A DNA stretch of 64,000 nt from Populus alba (taxonomy: Eukaryota > Streptophyta > Magnoliopsida > Malpighiales > Salicaceae): positions 4,154,001-4,218,000 of the forward strand of contig NC_133294.1 in NCBI RefSeq assembly GCF_005239225.2, in the 5' to 3' direction. Below, piece by piece: positions 48,018-59,250 of the stretch. Positions within the stretch are counted from its first letter, which is position 1, and every line of letters starts with the position of its first letter. Below the pieces are notes generated by a model. That model made no database searches. It had not been told where the DNA came from and saw only the letters and a list, made by a program, of their open reading frames with translations. Made by a program: the position numbers and the translations under genes.

Positions 48018-50147
48018 GAGAGAGTGAATTGTAGGGTGACTTGTCTTAAAATTACAATCAAATAGATTGGTGATTACTTCAGATTTTTCTAACTTGATTT
48101 TTACTTCAGAATTAATGTCAATAGCCATAAAAGTTTGGCACCAAATTTTTCTATGCATAACTGGTCATGCCTAGACATTCCGACTTTTCTTCTTCCGAGT
48201 CACAAGTCATTATTGGACAATTCATTTACATCATCGATTGCATTTCTCATTAATTTCTATGCTGTAAGCATTGTATGCCTTATATATATATAAACAAGTT
48301 ATTGATGATGTTATAAAATTCATTATATTATTTGATGTTTTGATAGTTATTAATCACATGTTGAAATTAATTAATATTTTTTTAAAAGCTTAGGAAGCAG
48401 ATGATTAAGGATAGAAAGCGCTCCAATCCAGAAATTCATTTCCATTCATCGTCTTCCTCCTCTGGAAACAAAGGAGACCCCCTGCAAAGGAAACACCGAT
48501 CGCCACCAGACAACCCACAGGCACACGGAAATTCCCACGACTTCCACCACCGGTTTCTCAGATTTTTCCCGTTTCCTTCACCACCGTTAACAAGTCATTG
48601 GGGCGTAGAAGAAACCACCACCAAGGCACCAACAGTCCAGCAATGGCGGGACTGTTGGTGTCCCAATCCGGCCAAAATACGAAGTCCTAGATCCTATTCT
48701 CATCAGGGGAAGATAAGCAACAAGAGGGAATGCCTATAAAAGGCAAGCCTAGTGTAAAAAAAAAGGAGAAGAGAAAGGGGAGAAGACCAGAAAAACAGAG
48801 AGACCAAAAGAAGAGAGAAACAGAAACCAAAAAAAAGAAGAGATAAAAGAAGAGGAAACGAGCAGAAGCAGAACAGAGGAGAAGGAGCCCGAGCGACCAG
48901 CGACTTCGCGTCTTCACCACCAGCTCAGGTAAGTTTCTTCTTCCCCCCCATTCCTGCAATTTTAATTACCCCTCTACTGTGCATGCACGCTTGAACGCGT
49001 GCCTGCAGACATAACTTGTTACTAGTTTGAACCAGTAATCGGGCTGGACCGGCTGAACTGCCCAAAAAATAAAAGAATATCTTATGCCAGGCTGGACTTA
49101 GTTCTCATGCCCAATCAGCCCAGTTTGCTTTTAGGCTAAGGATGTATGGGGCAAAACACATATTTATGCCCAATCAGCCCAGTAGCGTACCATAGACACA
49201 GCTTAGAGCATTTTCAATACAAAAGCTAAATTGAAAAGTTAAATTGATAAAATAGCTTTTTAAATAGTATAAATATAGCTTTTTTGATTATATGTATTTC
49301 AATGTTAAAAACCTATTTAAAAAAACTATTTATATTTTAATATATTTCATGTTAAATTTATTTTTATATAATTATGTAACTAATTTAGATATTTTATATA
49401 TAATATAATTATGATGTTATTAATAATATAATTATGATGTTATTAATTATATAATTAATATGAGTAATTTATAAAAATAATATAAAATTTAATGAAATAA
49501 TATGAAAGTTAAAAAATATAATTTAAAATTAAACTTAAAATTTATTTATATGAATATTTTAAATTTTAAATTTTATATTTTACTGTTAAAAATTTAATTT
49601 TTTAAAAGTAAATTTAAATTCAAACTTTAAAAAAACCATTAATATTTTAAATTTTTATTTTCAATTTTTTTAAAAAAATTCATGCTTTGAAAAAATTTAA
49701 AACAAAAACAAGTTTCTTTTCTTGTTTTTAAAAAATTAAAAATACTTACTTTTTTCTTTTGCTATCTCTACAGTAACGTGTAGAAATAGCTCTTCTCAAA
49801 CTAAATAGTCATTTTGATTTCTTTGTTGGTTGCTGCATTGGAATGTCTAATTAGAGAAATAAAAGCTAAATAAATACTTTTTTAATTTTGCGTTTTCATT
49901 TACCTCTATGGTTGGAGATGCCCGTAGAGCAGAATACTGTTGATTAACAGATACAGAACTGCAGCCACAACTTAGAGATAAGGGAAAGAAACTTTCAGGT
50001 ACTCCCTCCCACTCTCTTTCTTATCTCCTGTGTGTTATTTTATGGAATATAACTCTGATGTAAATGATGTATACTTTAGCTCCACGTCTTGCCCTGTTTT
50101 CTTATGTTGGTTCAGATCTTCGAAGATTTTCTATCTCTGTATTTGGA
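48018..50147. other. Upstream region of third TNL, rearranged
   Basis: 48018-48420 carries shuffled pieces of the duplicated upstream region (gcctagacattccgac at 48170, tcattgacatcatcgattgca-like block at 48220). 48420-49200 contains a C-rich then purine-rich segment with TATAAAA at 48737-48743 and a GTAAGT-type donor near 48930; this looks like part of an LTR or an unrelated promoter, and the short open frame 48401-48739 has no domain. 49205-49925 is very AT-rich with ends 'agagcattttcaa' and 'ggttggagatgccc', possibly a MITE. 49935-50147 is the TNL leader. Confidence 0.5.
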
Positions 50148-51817
50148 ATGGCTGCTGCGAAATATCAAGCATCCTCATCTTCACGGTTTTCTCACTGTAA
50201 ATATCAAGTGTTCTTGAGTTTCAGAGGCGAAGACACTCGCAAGAATTTTACTGATCACCTCTACACAGCCCTTGTTCACGCAGGGATTCACACATTTAGA
50301 GATGATGATGAAATTAGTAGAGGAGAGAACATCGAATCGGAGCTCCAGAAGGCAATACAGCAATCAAAAATTGCGATAATCGTATTCTCCAAAGACTATG
50401 CTTCTTCGAGGTGGTGCCTTGATGAACTTGTAATGATCATGGAACGCAGGAGGACTGCAGACTGCAGAGTTTTGCCGGTATTCTATGATGTGGATCCATC
50501 CCATGTCAGAAAGCAAACAGGGAGCTTCGCCGCAGCATTTGTGGAGCATGAAAAGCGCTTCAAGGAGGAGATGGAGAGGGTGAACGGGTGGAGGATTGCT
50601 TTGAAGGAAGTGGCCGATTTAGCTGGAATGGTTTTAGGAGATGGGTAAGTTGTATCTCTTTATGAAACTACACCTAGCATAAGACTAGAATGCTGATTGT
50701 GAACTCTTAATTTGTTTTGTTTTGCAAGTATTTAGAGGATGACTGATAATACCACTCCTAATTTAGAAAAACCATACCACTCCAAACTCAGATAGCATAG
50801 AAGACAAATAAAAATAGAAGATACTTTTTCCTTGTCTTCTGTTCTCTTCCTTCTTGTCTAGTTTAAAATGTAATGATTCTACATTATTAATTTTCTTGAA
50901 AAATACTGTGATTTTTATACTTTCTAGAGAGACTAATAAGTATCATATAATATATTTTTATTTTTGATGTAGATACCAGGCACTGCTTGTCCAATGTATT
51001 GTGGACAAGGTCTCAAAGAACTTGGATCGAAAACTATTTCATGTACCCCTTCATTTCATTGGAAGAGATCCTCTAGTAAATTATATCAACTCATGGTTGC
51101 AAGATGAGTCCCATGATGCTGCCACTGCTATGCTCTATGGAATTGGTGGAGTTGGGAAGACAGCTATAGCAAAGAGAGTTTTTAATCAGAACTTTCGTAA
51201 ATTTGAATGCAGGAGCTATCTATCAAATGTTAGAGAAATTTCAAAAGAATCCAAAGGTGTAGTTTGCCTACAAAGGCAACTTCTTTCTGATATCCTAAAC
51301 AAGACTGTTGATGAGATACATGATGTTGATGAAGGAATTTTAAAGATTAAGGATGCCTTGTGTTGCAGAAGAACTCTTATTGTTCTTGATGATGTGGACA
51401 ATAGGGACCAATTCAATGCAATCATAGGCGTGCAAGAATGGCTTTGTAAAGGATGTAAAATCATTGTAACAACTAGAAATAAGGGTCTAATTGCAGCTAA
51501 TGATGAGTTTGTCGAGTGCAAAGTTGAACCTCTAGACAACAAAAAATCACTCGAGCTTTTCAGTTGGCATGCCTTTGGACAAGCTTACCCTGTTGAAGGT
51601 TTTGTGGAGGACTCTTGGAGAATAGTGCATCTTTGCAATGGACTTCCATTAGCCCTTCGTGTTATTGGTTCTTCATTGTCAGGGAAAGGAAGAAAATTAT
51701 GGGGAAGCGCATTACAGGAATTGGCAGTGATTCCTAATTGTGATGTTCAAAATGTTCTTGAAATAAGTTACCACTCTCTAGATGATGATTATCAAAAAAA
51801 CTTATTCCTTGATATTG

Positions 51818-51822
51818 CTTGT
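51818..51822. repeat. Target site duplication of copia element (left)
   Basis: CTTGT within the NB-ARC coding sequence; repeated at 56906-56910 before the coding sequence resumes. Confidence 0.93.
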
Positions 51823-52110
51823 TGTTAACAATTGCGGTAATTATCTCCAAGTTGGATTTGCAGCATTCAAGTCCTACATTGTCTCTGATATTAGCTGGAA
51901 AGATATATTCCAGCATCCCAGTAAATACGTGATTGTATCCTAGTAGAAATAGGTTTCCATGTAATTAGCAAATCAGTCCTAAACTATAGGATCTGATACG
52001 TAGGGATTCTTATGTAGAGTAGCTATATATATTCTGCTTGTAACAGAGGAAGCTCTAAGTGAAAATAAAACAATTGAATCCCTTTGAAAACTCTGCGTAC
52101 GTTTTTTACT
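51823..52110 (+). repeat. 5' LTR of copia element
   Basis: 288 bases. It contains a TATATATA stretch near 52025-52033 that could be the promoter TATA box, followed by 'gaaaataaaacaattg' near the R/U5 region. Confidence 0.95.
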
Positions 52111-52122
52111 TGGTATCAGAGC
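52111..52122 (+). other. Primer binding site of copia element (tRNA-iMet)
   Basis: TGGTATCAGAGC directly after the LTR, the standard match to the 3' end of plant initiator methionine tRNA. Confidence 0.95.
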
Positions 52123-52191
52123 TGGTTTATTATCTGCTCTTTATATCACCACACAAACCTTATAAATCTTACGAATCCTCCTTCTCGTACC

Positions 52192-55100
52192 ATGGCCAGT
52201 GACAAAACCGAATCATCCTCTGTTCCAGTTATCCAGGTTCAGTCAGAGAATTCCAGTTTCTCAACCAATGTCACCCTTACTGAAAGCAACTATGATGTCT
52301 GGTCTCAAATCATGGAGATGCAAATTGCAGGACGAGAGAAACTTGAATACCTTGTAAGCAACACAATCCCAGAAAAAACTGATCCATCCTATGCTAAATG
52401 GTATGCTGAGAATCAAAAGATTAAAGGATGGTTGTTGACCTCCATGTCACCAGAAATTATGAAACGCTATCTTAGACTGCCTACTGCACATGAAATCTGG
52501 AATGCTCTAGCCAAAGCATTCTATGACGGGGCAGATGAATCACAGCTATTTACCTTGAACCAACGTGCGTTCTCCACCAAACAGGTTGGTCGTCCTATCT
52601 CTACCTATTATGGTGATTTGGTAGAAATATTTCAAGAACTAGATCATCGTGACAAGATTGTTATGAAAGATCCCGATGATGTCATTGCCTACAAAAAATC
52701 AGTTGAGAGACTGCGGGTGCATATTTTTCTGAATGGCCTTGATGAAGAATTTGAACAAATTCGTGGTGAGATCCTAAGGAGAGATTCTGCACTAGACCTT
52801 GAAGAAACATATGCTTATGTTCGTCGTGACTCTATCCGTCGAAACACACTGAATGGGGAACCTGGACACTTAGAGCCATCTGCTATGATAGCTCGCCGAA
52901 GTAAGTATCAACGGCCACAGAACCTGAAACCAGATCGAGCTTCTGGTTCACTGAATCATAATCATTCAATTGGATCGCAAAATCGCAGCTATGAAATAGG
53001 AGCTGCACGACCAGAACGCATATGCACTCACTGTGGTGAAACTGGACACACTAAGCTACGCTGCTATGAATTGATTGGATATCCAGAATGGTGGGATTTT
53101 TCCAAAGCACCCCGTAAGAGAAACTTAAAGGCAAATCCTCATGTGTCTGTTGCTGTGGCAGAACCAAATCATATGTTTGGCAATAAATATGGGAAAGACT
53201 CCTCTTCTGGTGCTATTACTGGGAATGCACGCGACACTGCTGAGAACACAGGTGATGATGCTGTAAATGCAGGTAAGGCTCTTCATACCTCCACTTCTGT
53301 TAGAAATAGTGAATGGATAATTGATTCAGGTGCCACAAATCATATGACGTTTAACAATAATATTCAAACCATACAACCCTCAAACCACCATGTAGTTTTC
53401 ACAGCCAATGGAACTCCTTCTTCTGTGTCAGGAGAAGGAACGGTTACTCTTAAAAAAAATCTGAGTTTAGAGTCAGTTCTTATTGTTCCGAATCTCAATC
53501 ATAATTTATTATCTGTTGCTCAAATAACTTGTGCCTTGATGTGTGTTGTAATTTTTTGGCCGAACCTTTGCATATTCAAGGACATTCAAACTCGGAAGAC
53601 AATTGGTTATGGTACTAGGAGAGGGAAGCTCTACTACCTGGATCTGATTCCGGCAAGCTCAAATCAGTTGGCACAAGTCTTCTCAACTAATACAGCTAAT
53701 GAACACCAGAAGTCTGAAATTTGGCTATGGCATAGGCGTTTAGGCCATGCATCCTTTGGATATTTACAGAAATTATTCCCACAATTATTTTCACAATTGA
53801 TTGTTTCAGATTTTAAGTGTGATGTATGTGAACGTGCTAAAAGTCATCGTGTTTCATTTCCTATTAGTATGAACAAAAGTCCTGCACCTTTTATGGTTGT
53901 TCACTCGGATGTATGGGGACCAACAAACACTCCTTCTCTAAATGGATCACGTTGGTTTGTTTCATTCATTGATGATCACACCCGCATGACGTGGATTTGC
54001 TTAATGAAATCAAAGAGTGAAGTGAGTTCTTTATTCCAGCAATTCCACAAAATGATAGCAACACAGTATCAGACCAATATTCAGGTGATCAGGACTGATA
54101 ATGGGGGAGAGTTTATCAATCACAGCTTGAAAGATTACTTGAACACACATGGCATTATTCATCAAACAACTTGCCCTTACACCCCTCAACAGAATGGGGT
54201 GGCTGAACGGAAAAATCGTCATCTCCTTGAGGTCGTTCGTGCCTCCTTATTTGAAGCTCACATGCCTACTAGTTACTGGGGAGAAGCTGTTACTACCGGA
54301 GCATACATTATCAACAGGGTACCTTCTAGTTCTCTGCAATTCCAAACCCCCTTCGAGGTTCTCCATCGCCTTGTAAGTGCTCCTACAATGCCAAACTTAC
54401 CTCCTAAAGTTTTTGGATGTGTAGCTTATGTACATCTTCATAAAGGTTTGAGAACTAAGTTGGAACCTCGGGGACTTCGATGTGTGTTTGTTGGCTATGC
54501 TCTGCACCAAAAAGGCTATCGATGTTATCACCCTCCTTCTCGCCAACTTTATGTTACTCTGGATGTGGTCTTCCATGAAACTACTATGTATTATTCATCT
54601 CAAACTAAGGAGAACGATGAAGTGCAGATAACAACTAAGCCTACAGACAATGTGGATATCATTGCACATGGTAACCAATTGATTGATACTTTGGATAGCT
54701 TGGAGACTAATGAAGAATGTCCAGTTAATGAGAACACAGAGGAACATCAGGACATGGAAGAGTATACCAGTGAAAATGGTCCAGAAATCGTTGATGCTAA
54801 CCAGGATACCTTAGAGGGGCCGACAGCTTCCCACAGTGTACCAGTTAACCAATTGTCTTCCCCGGCTGATTCCAGACTTGAGTCTCATGATATTCATCCA
54901 GTTGAGTCCCTAAAAGAACTACCTAATCGAGTCACAAGAGGTAAACCCAAGGTGAACTATGAACCAACCCTTCACTCAAAACTCAAATACCCTATGAATA
55001 ACTATGTATCTTATCATAGATTGTCAAACGAAAAAATGGCATTTGTACATCAATTATCCGTTGTATCTATTCCTAACAATGTGCAGGAAGCCTTGGCTGA

Positions 55101-56610
55101 TCCTAGATGGAGGGAGGCAATGAATGAAGAAATGAAAGCCCTTCAACAAAACTCAACATGGGACGTTGTTGACTTGCCGAAAGGAAAGAAACCTGTTGGG
55201 TGTAGGTGGGTCTTCACTATTAAATACAAAGCTGATGGAACTATTGAACGGTGCAAAGCAAGGCTGGTAGCCAAGGGATATACTCAAACATATGGAATTG
55301 ATTATATGGAGACTTTTTCACCGGTGGCCAAACTTAATACTGTTCGTATTATACTATCTCTAGCAGTTAATCTTGACTGGCCGCTACATCAATTTGATGT
55401 AAAGAATGCATTTCTACATGGAACTCTCCAAGAAGAAGTGTATATGGAATTACCTCCTAGCTGTAAACAGCAAACAGAAGGTAATAAACAGGTCTGCAGG
55501 TTGAGAAAATCCCTATATGGTTTAAAGCAGTCTCCCAGAGCGTGGTTCGGAAGGTTCACAAATTTTATGAAGACAGTTGGTTACACACAAAGTAACTCGG
55601 ATCACACTTTATTCTTGAAGCATAATGAAAAACACATTACAATTCTCATTGTGTATGTTGATGATATAATAGTAACCGGAGATGATCCAGGAGAGAGGAA
55701 GAGATTACACGAGCACCTTGCCCGTGAGTTTGAGATGAAAGACCTTGGAGAGTTGAAGTATTTCTTGGGCATTGAAGTGTCACGGTCAGATAAAGGTATT
55801 TTTCTTTCACAAAGAAAATATGCCTTAGACTTACTAAGTGAAACAGGTATGACAGCATGCAGTCCAGCTAGCACTCCTATGGAAGAGAACTTGAAACTAC
55901 ATGGTGATTCCAATCAAGTTCCGACTAACAAAGAACGCTATCAGAGGTTGGTTGGAAGGTTAATGTATCTTGCACATACTCGACCTGATTTAGCTTATTC
56001 ATTGAGTGTGGTCAGTCAATTTATGCACTCTCCAAGCGAAGAACACATGAATGCTGTCACCCGTATCTTACGCTACTTGAAGTCGTCTCCAGGAAAAGGA
56101 ATTTTGTTCACAAAAGGACACAATTTGGATGTTAATGGTTATACAGATGCTGATTGGGCTGGTTCTATTCAAGATCGACGTTCTACTTCTGGTTATTTCA
56201 CGTTTGTAGGAGGAAACTTGGTTACATGGCGAAGTAAAAAACAGGAGGTAGTTGCTAGATCAAGTGCTGAGGCTGAATATAGAGGGATGGCTAAAGCTAT
56301 ATGTGAATTGTTGTGGATTAGAAATCTGATGATAGATTTACATATTAAGCCAGTCAATCCTATGAAGTTGTATTGTGACAACAAGGTAGCATGTGATATT
56401 GCTCATAATCCTGTTCAACATGATCGTACTAAACATGTTGAAGTTGATAGGCATTTTATCAAGGAAAAGCTAGAAGAAAAGCTAATTGAAGTTCCTCATG
56501 TTCGATCTCAAGACCAGCTCGCTGATATACTAACCAAGGCACTGTCAAACCACGCGTTTAGTGCAATTCTCAGCGAAATTGGAATGAGTGACATCTACGC
56601 ACCAACTTGA
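52192..56610 (+). CDS. Copia Gag-Pol polyprotein
   Basis: Single frame of 1472 residues; ATG at 52192 (MASDKTESS) is the first good start after the primer site. Order: Gag with UBN2/Retrotran_gag-like region (about 25-220), zinc knuckle C-x2-C-x4-H-x4-C at 278-291, aspartic protease DSG at 378-380, GAG-pre-integrase HH..CC segment (WLWHRRLGHAS ... CDVCERAK), integrase with D573, D636 and E672 (spacing D-x62-D-x35-E), reverse transcriptase with YVDD at 1155-1158, and RNase H (TDADWAG near 1319, SSAEAEY near 1358, DILTKAL near the end). Order PR-INT-RT-RH is diagnostic of Ty1/copia. No stop or frameshift interrupts it and all catalytic residues are present. Lineage not settled; it looks like the Ale/Retrofit group. 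Confidence 0.96.
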   Translation: MASDKTESSSVPVIQVQSENSSFSTNVTLTESNYDVWSQIMEMQIAGREKLEYLVSNTIPEKTDPSYAKWYAENQKIKGWLLTSMSPEIMKRYLRLPTAHEIWNALAKAFYDGADESQLFTLNQRAFSTKQVGRPISTYYGDLVEIFQELDHRDKIVMKDPDDVIAYKKSVERLRVHIFLNGLDEEFEQIRGEILRRDSALDLEETYAYVRRDSIRRNTLNGEPGHLEPSAMIARRSKYQRPQNLKPDRASGSLNHNHSIGSQNRSYEIGAARPERICTHCGETGHTKLRCYELIGYPEWWDFSKAPRKRNLKANPHVSVAVAEPNHMFGNKYGKDSSSGAITGNARDTAENTGDDAVNAGKALHTSTSVRNSEWIIDSGATNHMTFNNNIQTIQPSNHHVVFTANGTPSSVSGEGTVTLKKNLSLESVLIVPNLNHNLLSVAQITCALMCVVIFWPNLCIFKDIQTRKTIGYGTRRGKLYYLDLIPASSNQLAQVFSTNTANEHQKSEIWLWHRRLGHASFGYLQKLFPQLFSQLIVSDFKCDVCERAKSHRVSFPISMNKSPAPFMVVHSDVWGPTNTPSLNGSRWFVSFIDDHTRMTWICLMKSKSEVSSLFQQFHKMIATQYQTNIQVIRTDNGGEFINHSLKDYLNTHGIIHQTTCPYTPQQNGVAERKNRHLLEVVRASLFEAHMPTSYWGEAVTTGAYIINRVPSSSLQFQTPFEVLHRLVSAPTMPNLPPKVFGCVAYVHLHKGLRTKLEPRGLRCVFVGYALHQKGYRCYHPPSRQLYVTLDVVFHETTMYYSSQTKENDEVQITTKPTDNVDIIAHGNQLIDTLDSLETNEECPVNENTEEHQDMEEYTSENGPEIVDANQDTLEGPTASHSVPVNQLSSPADSRLESHDIHPVESLKELPNRVTRGKPKVNYEPTLHSKLKYPMNNYVSYHRLSNEKMAFVHQLSVVSIPNNVQEALADPRWREAMNEEMKALQQNSTWDVVDLPKGKKPVGCRWVFTIKYKADGTIERCKARLVAKGYTQTYGIDYMETFSPVAKLNTVRIILSLAVNLDWPLHQFDVKNAFLHGTLQEEVYMELPPSCKQQTEGNKQVCRLRKSLYGLKQSPRAWFGRFTNFMKTVGYTQSNSDHTLFLKHNEKHITILIVYVDDIIVTGDDPGERKRLHEHLAREFEMKDLGELKYFLGIEVSRSDKGIFLSQRKYALDLLSETGMTACSPASTPMEENLKLHGDSNQVPTNKERYQRLVGRLMYLAHTRPDLAYSLSVVSQFMHSPSEEHMNAVTRILRYLKSSPGKGILFTKGHNLDVNGYTDADWAGSIQDRRSTSGYFTFVGGNLVTWRSKKQEVVARSSAEAEYRGMAKAICELLWIRNLMIDLHIKPVNPMKLYCDNKVACDIAHNPVQHDRTKHVEVDRHFIKEKLEEKLIEVPHVRSQDQLADILTKALSNHAFSAILSEIGMSDIYAPT

Positions 56611-56617
56611 GGGGGAA
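56609..56617 (+). other. Polypurine tract of copia element
   Basis: GAGGGGGAA overlapping the stop codon region and abutting the 3' LTR. Confidence 0.88.
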
Positions 56618-56905
56618 TGTTAACAATTGCGGTAATTATCTCCAAGTTGGATTTGCAGCATTCAAGTCCTACATTGTCTCTGATATTAGCTGGAAAGATA
56701 TATTCCAGCATCCCAGTAAATACGTGATTGTATCCTAGTAGAAATAGGTTTCCATGTAATTAGCAAATCAGTCCTAAACTATAGGATCTGATACGTAGGG
56801 ATTCTTATGTAGAGTAGCTATATATATTCTGCTTGTAACAGAGGAAGCTCTAAGTGAAAATAAAACAATTGAATCCCTTTGAAAACTCTGCGTACGTTTT
56901 TTACT
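56618..56905 (+). repeat. 3' LTR of copia element
   Basis: 288 bases, identical to 51823-52110 in base-by-base reading. Confidence 0.95.
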
Positions 56906-56910
56906 CTTGT
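56906..56910. repeat. Target site duplication of copia element (right)
   Basis: CTTGT, after which the NB-ARC frame continues with TTCTTCAATGG. Confidence 0.93.
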
Positions 56911-59250
56911 TTCTTCAATGGAATGGATGTGGATTATGCAGTTACGATACTAGATGGGCTCAGTATAGGTGCAAGATTTAGGATTGACAAACTTATCGAT
57001 AGATGCCTTGTTGAAATCAACAATGATGAAAGGTTGTGGATGCATCAACTCGTAAGAGATATGGGAAGGGAAATTGCTCGTCAAGAATCACCCAAATGTC
57101 AAAGAATATGGCATCGTGAGGATGCTTTTAGAGTATTGAATGGAACTAATGTAAGCAACTCAATTTTTTTATTTGTCTACTTAAATGGTTTGTGGTGCCT
57201 TGACATATTCAATCTTTTACTTTCCTTTCTCATGTACTTGTAATATTTTTTATGCAGGATGCTGAAAAATTGCGTGGCCTTACCCTGGATATGCATGCAT
57301 TAATGGAAGATGATCATGCAGAAGTTGTTTGTACCAGTTCAATGGTTCGCAGCAAGTGTCGCAAGCTTAACTTCTTTCAACAATGGCTTTCTGACTTTTT
57401 CAATGGGGGAAAATTACAAACTAGCCAAACAAGTTTGTTTCCCATCCTCAACACAGATGCTCTTAGGAAGATGCAAGATGTAAAATTTCTCCAACTAAAC
57501 TACACTAATTTTCATGGAAGTTTTGAGCACTTTCCCAAGAATTTGATATGGTTATGTTGGCATGGATTGTCTTTGAGCTCCATACCAAATCATGTATGCT
57601 TGGAGAAGCTGGTGGTTCTTGATCTATCCAGAAGCTGTCTAGTTGATGCTTGGAAAGGCAAACCGGTATGTATCGAGTCTCTCTCTATAGCGCCACCTCT
57701 CTCGTTTTGAATTGATAACAACTAAATTCATGTATTTTTGCAGTTTCTTCCAAAATTAAAAATTCTTGATCTCCGTCACTCTCATGATCTCATTAGAACC
57801 CCAGACTTCTCGGGTCTCCTAGGCCTTGAAAAGCTAATACTTGAAGACTGCATCTGTTTGGTTCAAATTCACGAATCTATTGGTGATTTACAAAGACTAT
57901 TGATCTTAAATCTAAGAAATTGTATAAGTCTTATGGAGCTTCCAGAAGAAATGTGTAGATTGAATTCACTTCAAGAGCTGGTTTTAGATTGTTGCTCAAA
58001 TCTTGACAGCCTGATGATTATGGTGTTAGAGCATCATCAGGAGCGCAGCTTGCTTCAAAGTGATGGAATTGTTGCAAGTACATCATACATTACATCTCTT
58101 CCATTGAAGCTATTGTTTCCCTCTAGGTTTTCAGTGAGGAAAATGTTGAGATTTACCTCGTTTTCACTGCCACGCTCCTTGGAGAGACTAGATTTAAGTG
58201 GAACTCCAATTCGTTTTCTTCCAGAAAGCGTCAAGGATCTTGGTCTACTCAAAGGCCTATATTTAAGAAATTGCAAAATGCTTGAGGCACTCCCAGAGCT
58301 TCCATCCCATTTGATTTTGTTAGATGTGTCCTCTTGCTATTCACTGCAAAGAGTTCCAAATCTAACCGGTTGGACTAGTGTGGATGGTTGTGATCAATTA
58401 GTCAAGTTCCAAGATATGATAAAGCAAGAATTAATCCAAAGGTTTGATTCACACTTGTTCAGAATAATGGAAACGGTACAGCCATCAAGATTTCAGGTCC
58501 TCCCTCACCCATTTTATTGTTTTTGATCTACATTTGAATAAAGCAAGAATTAATCCAAAGGTTTTATAGACTTTGTTTTGGTGGTACAGCTATCAATTCG
58601 TTATGGCCAATTCAGCCTTGTTGCATATGATGAAGAAGAGAAGTGCAGGGGGTTTTGTGCGGAGGGAGAAGAGGATAAATGGCTAATTCAGAATGAGTTT
58701 GTAGATTACTTTTCATTCAAATTATCCTCACCTCCTCCTGCGCACCGGATATGTGGCTTTAATCTGTTCACAAGGTTTTGTATGACGTCAGAGTACAGTC
58801 GCTATGATCCTTTTTATATTATAATCAGAAACAATACCAGTGGTCGATACTTGTGTTGTCAACCCTCCATCTTCCCTATGAGTTACAAGCGTGGTGTTCG
58901 TGAATTCCAAACGTTTATGCACAGGAAATTAGGGGTCGATGATCCTACATTTGATAATGGTGATGAAGTGAGTATTTCAGCGCGTCGAAAAGAACCAGCT
59001 ATCCAAATAAGGACGATTGGAGTACAATGGTTGTATGAAGAGGAAGGAAATGATGATGATATCCAATCAAACTTTAGGTTCTTTTTGAGGTCTGTCTCCA
59101 AACCACATCCGACAACTAGGCCTAAAACATGGGCAAATTTTAAAATTCTTGATCTCAGTTGCTCATTTTATGAGTTCTGTTTTATTTCAACTCTGCATTT
59201 TTGTTCTTGTATATCTAGAAAAGTTTTCCTTTGCTCATTTTATAATTTCT

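Larger units (their letters stand above)
51823..56905 (+). mobile_element. Young complete Ty1/copia LTR retrotransposon with TG...CT ends
   Basis: 5083 bases with two 288-base LTRs that I find identical along their whole length, a CTTGT target duplication, a primer binding site for initiator tRNA-Met, one uninterrupted Gag-Pol frame and a polypurine tract. All parts needed for autonomy appear present. The LTR starts TGTTAAC and ends TTTTTACT, so its termini are TG/CT and not TG/CA; such non-canonical ends are known for a minority of plant copia elements with a reported preference for genic sites. It lies in the same orientation as the host TNL exon. Confidence 0.96.

Noticed and set aside
48401..48739. 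112-codon plus-strand frame before the third TNL
   Set aside because: No domain; Ser/Pro/His-rich translation of a C-rich segment beside a TATAAAA box, better read as part of an LTR-like or promoter segment.
52111..52125. TGGTATCAGAGCTGG as a possible tRNA gene piece
   Set aside because: It is the retrotransposon primer binding site; no cloverleaf follows.
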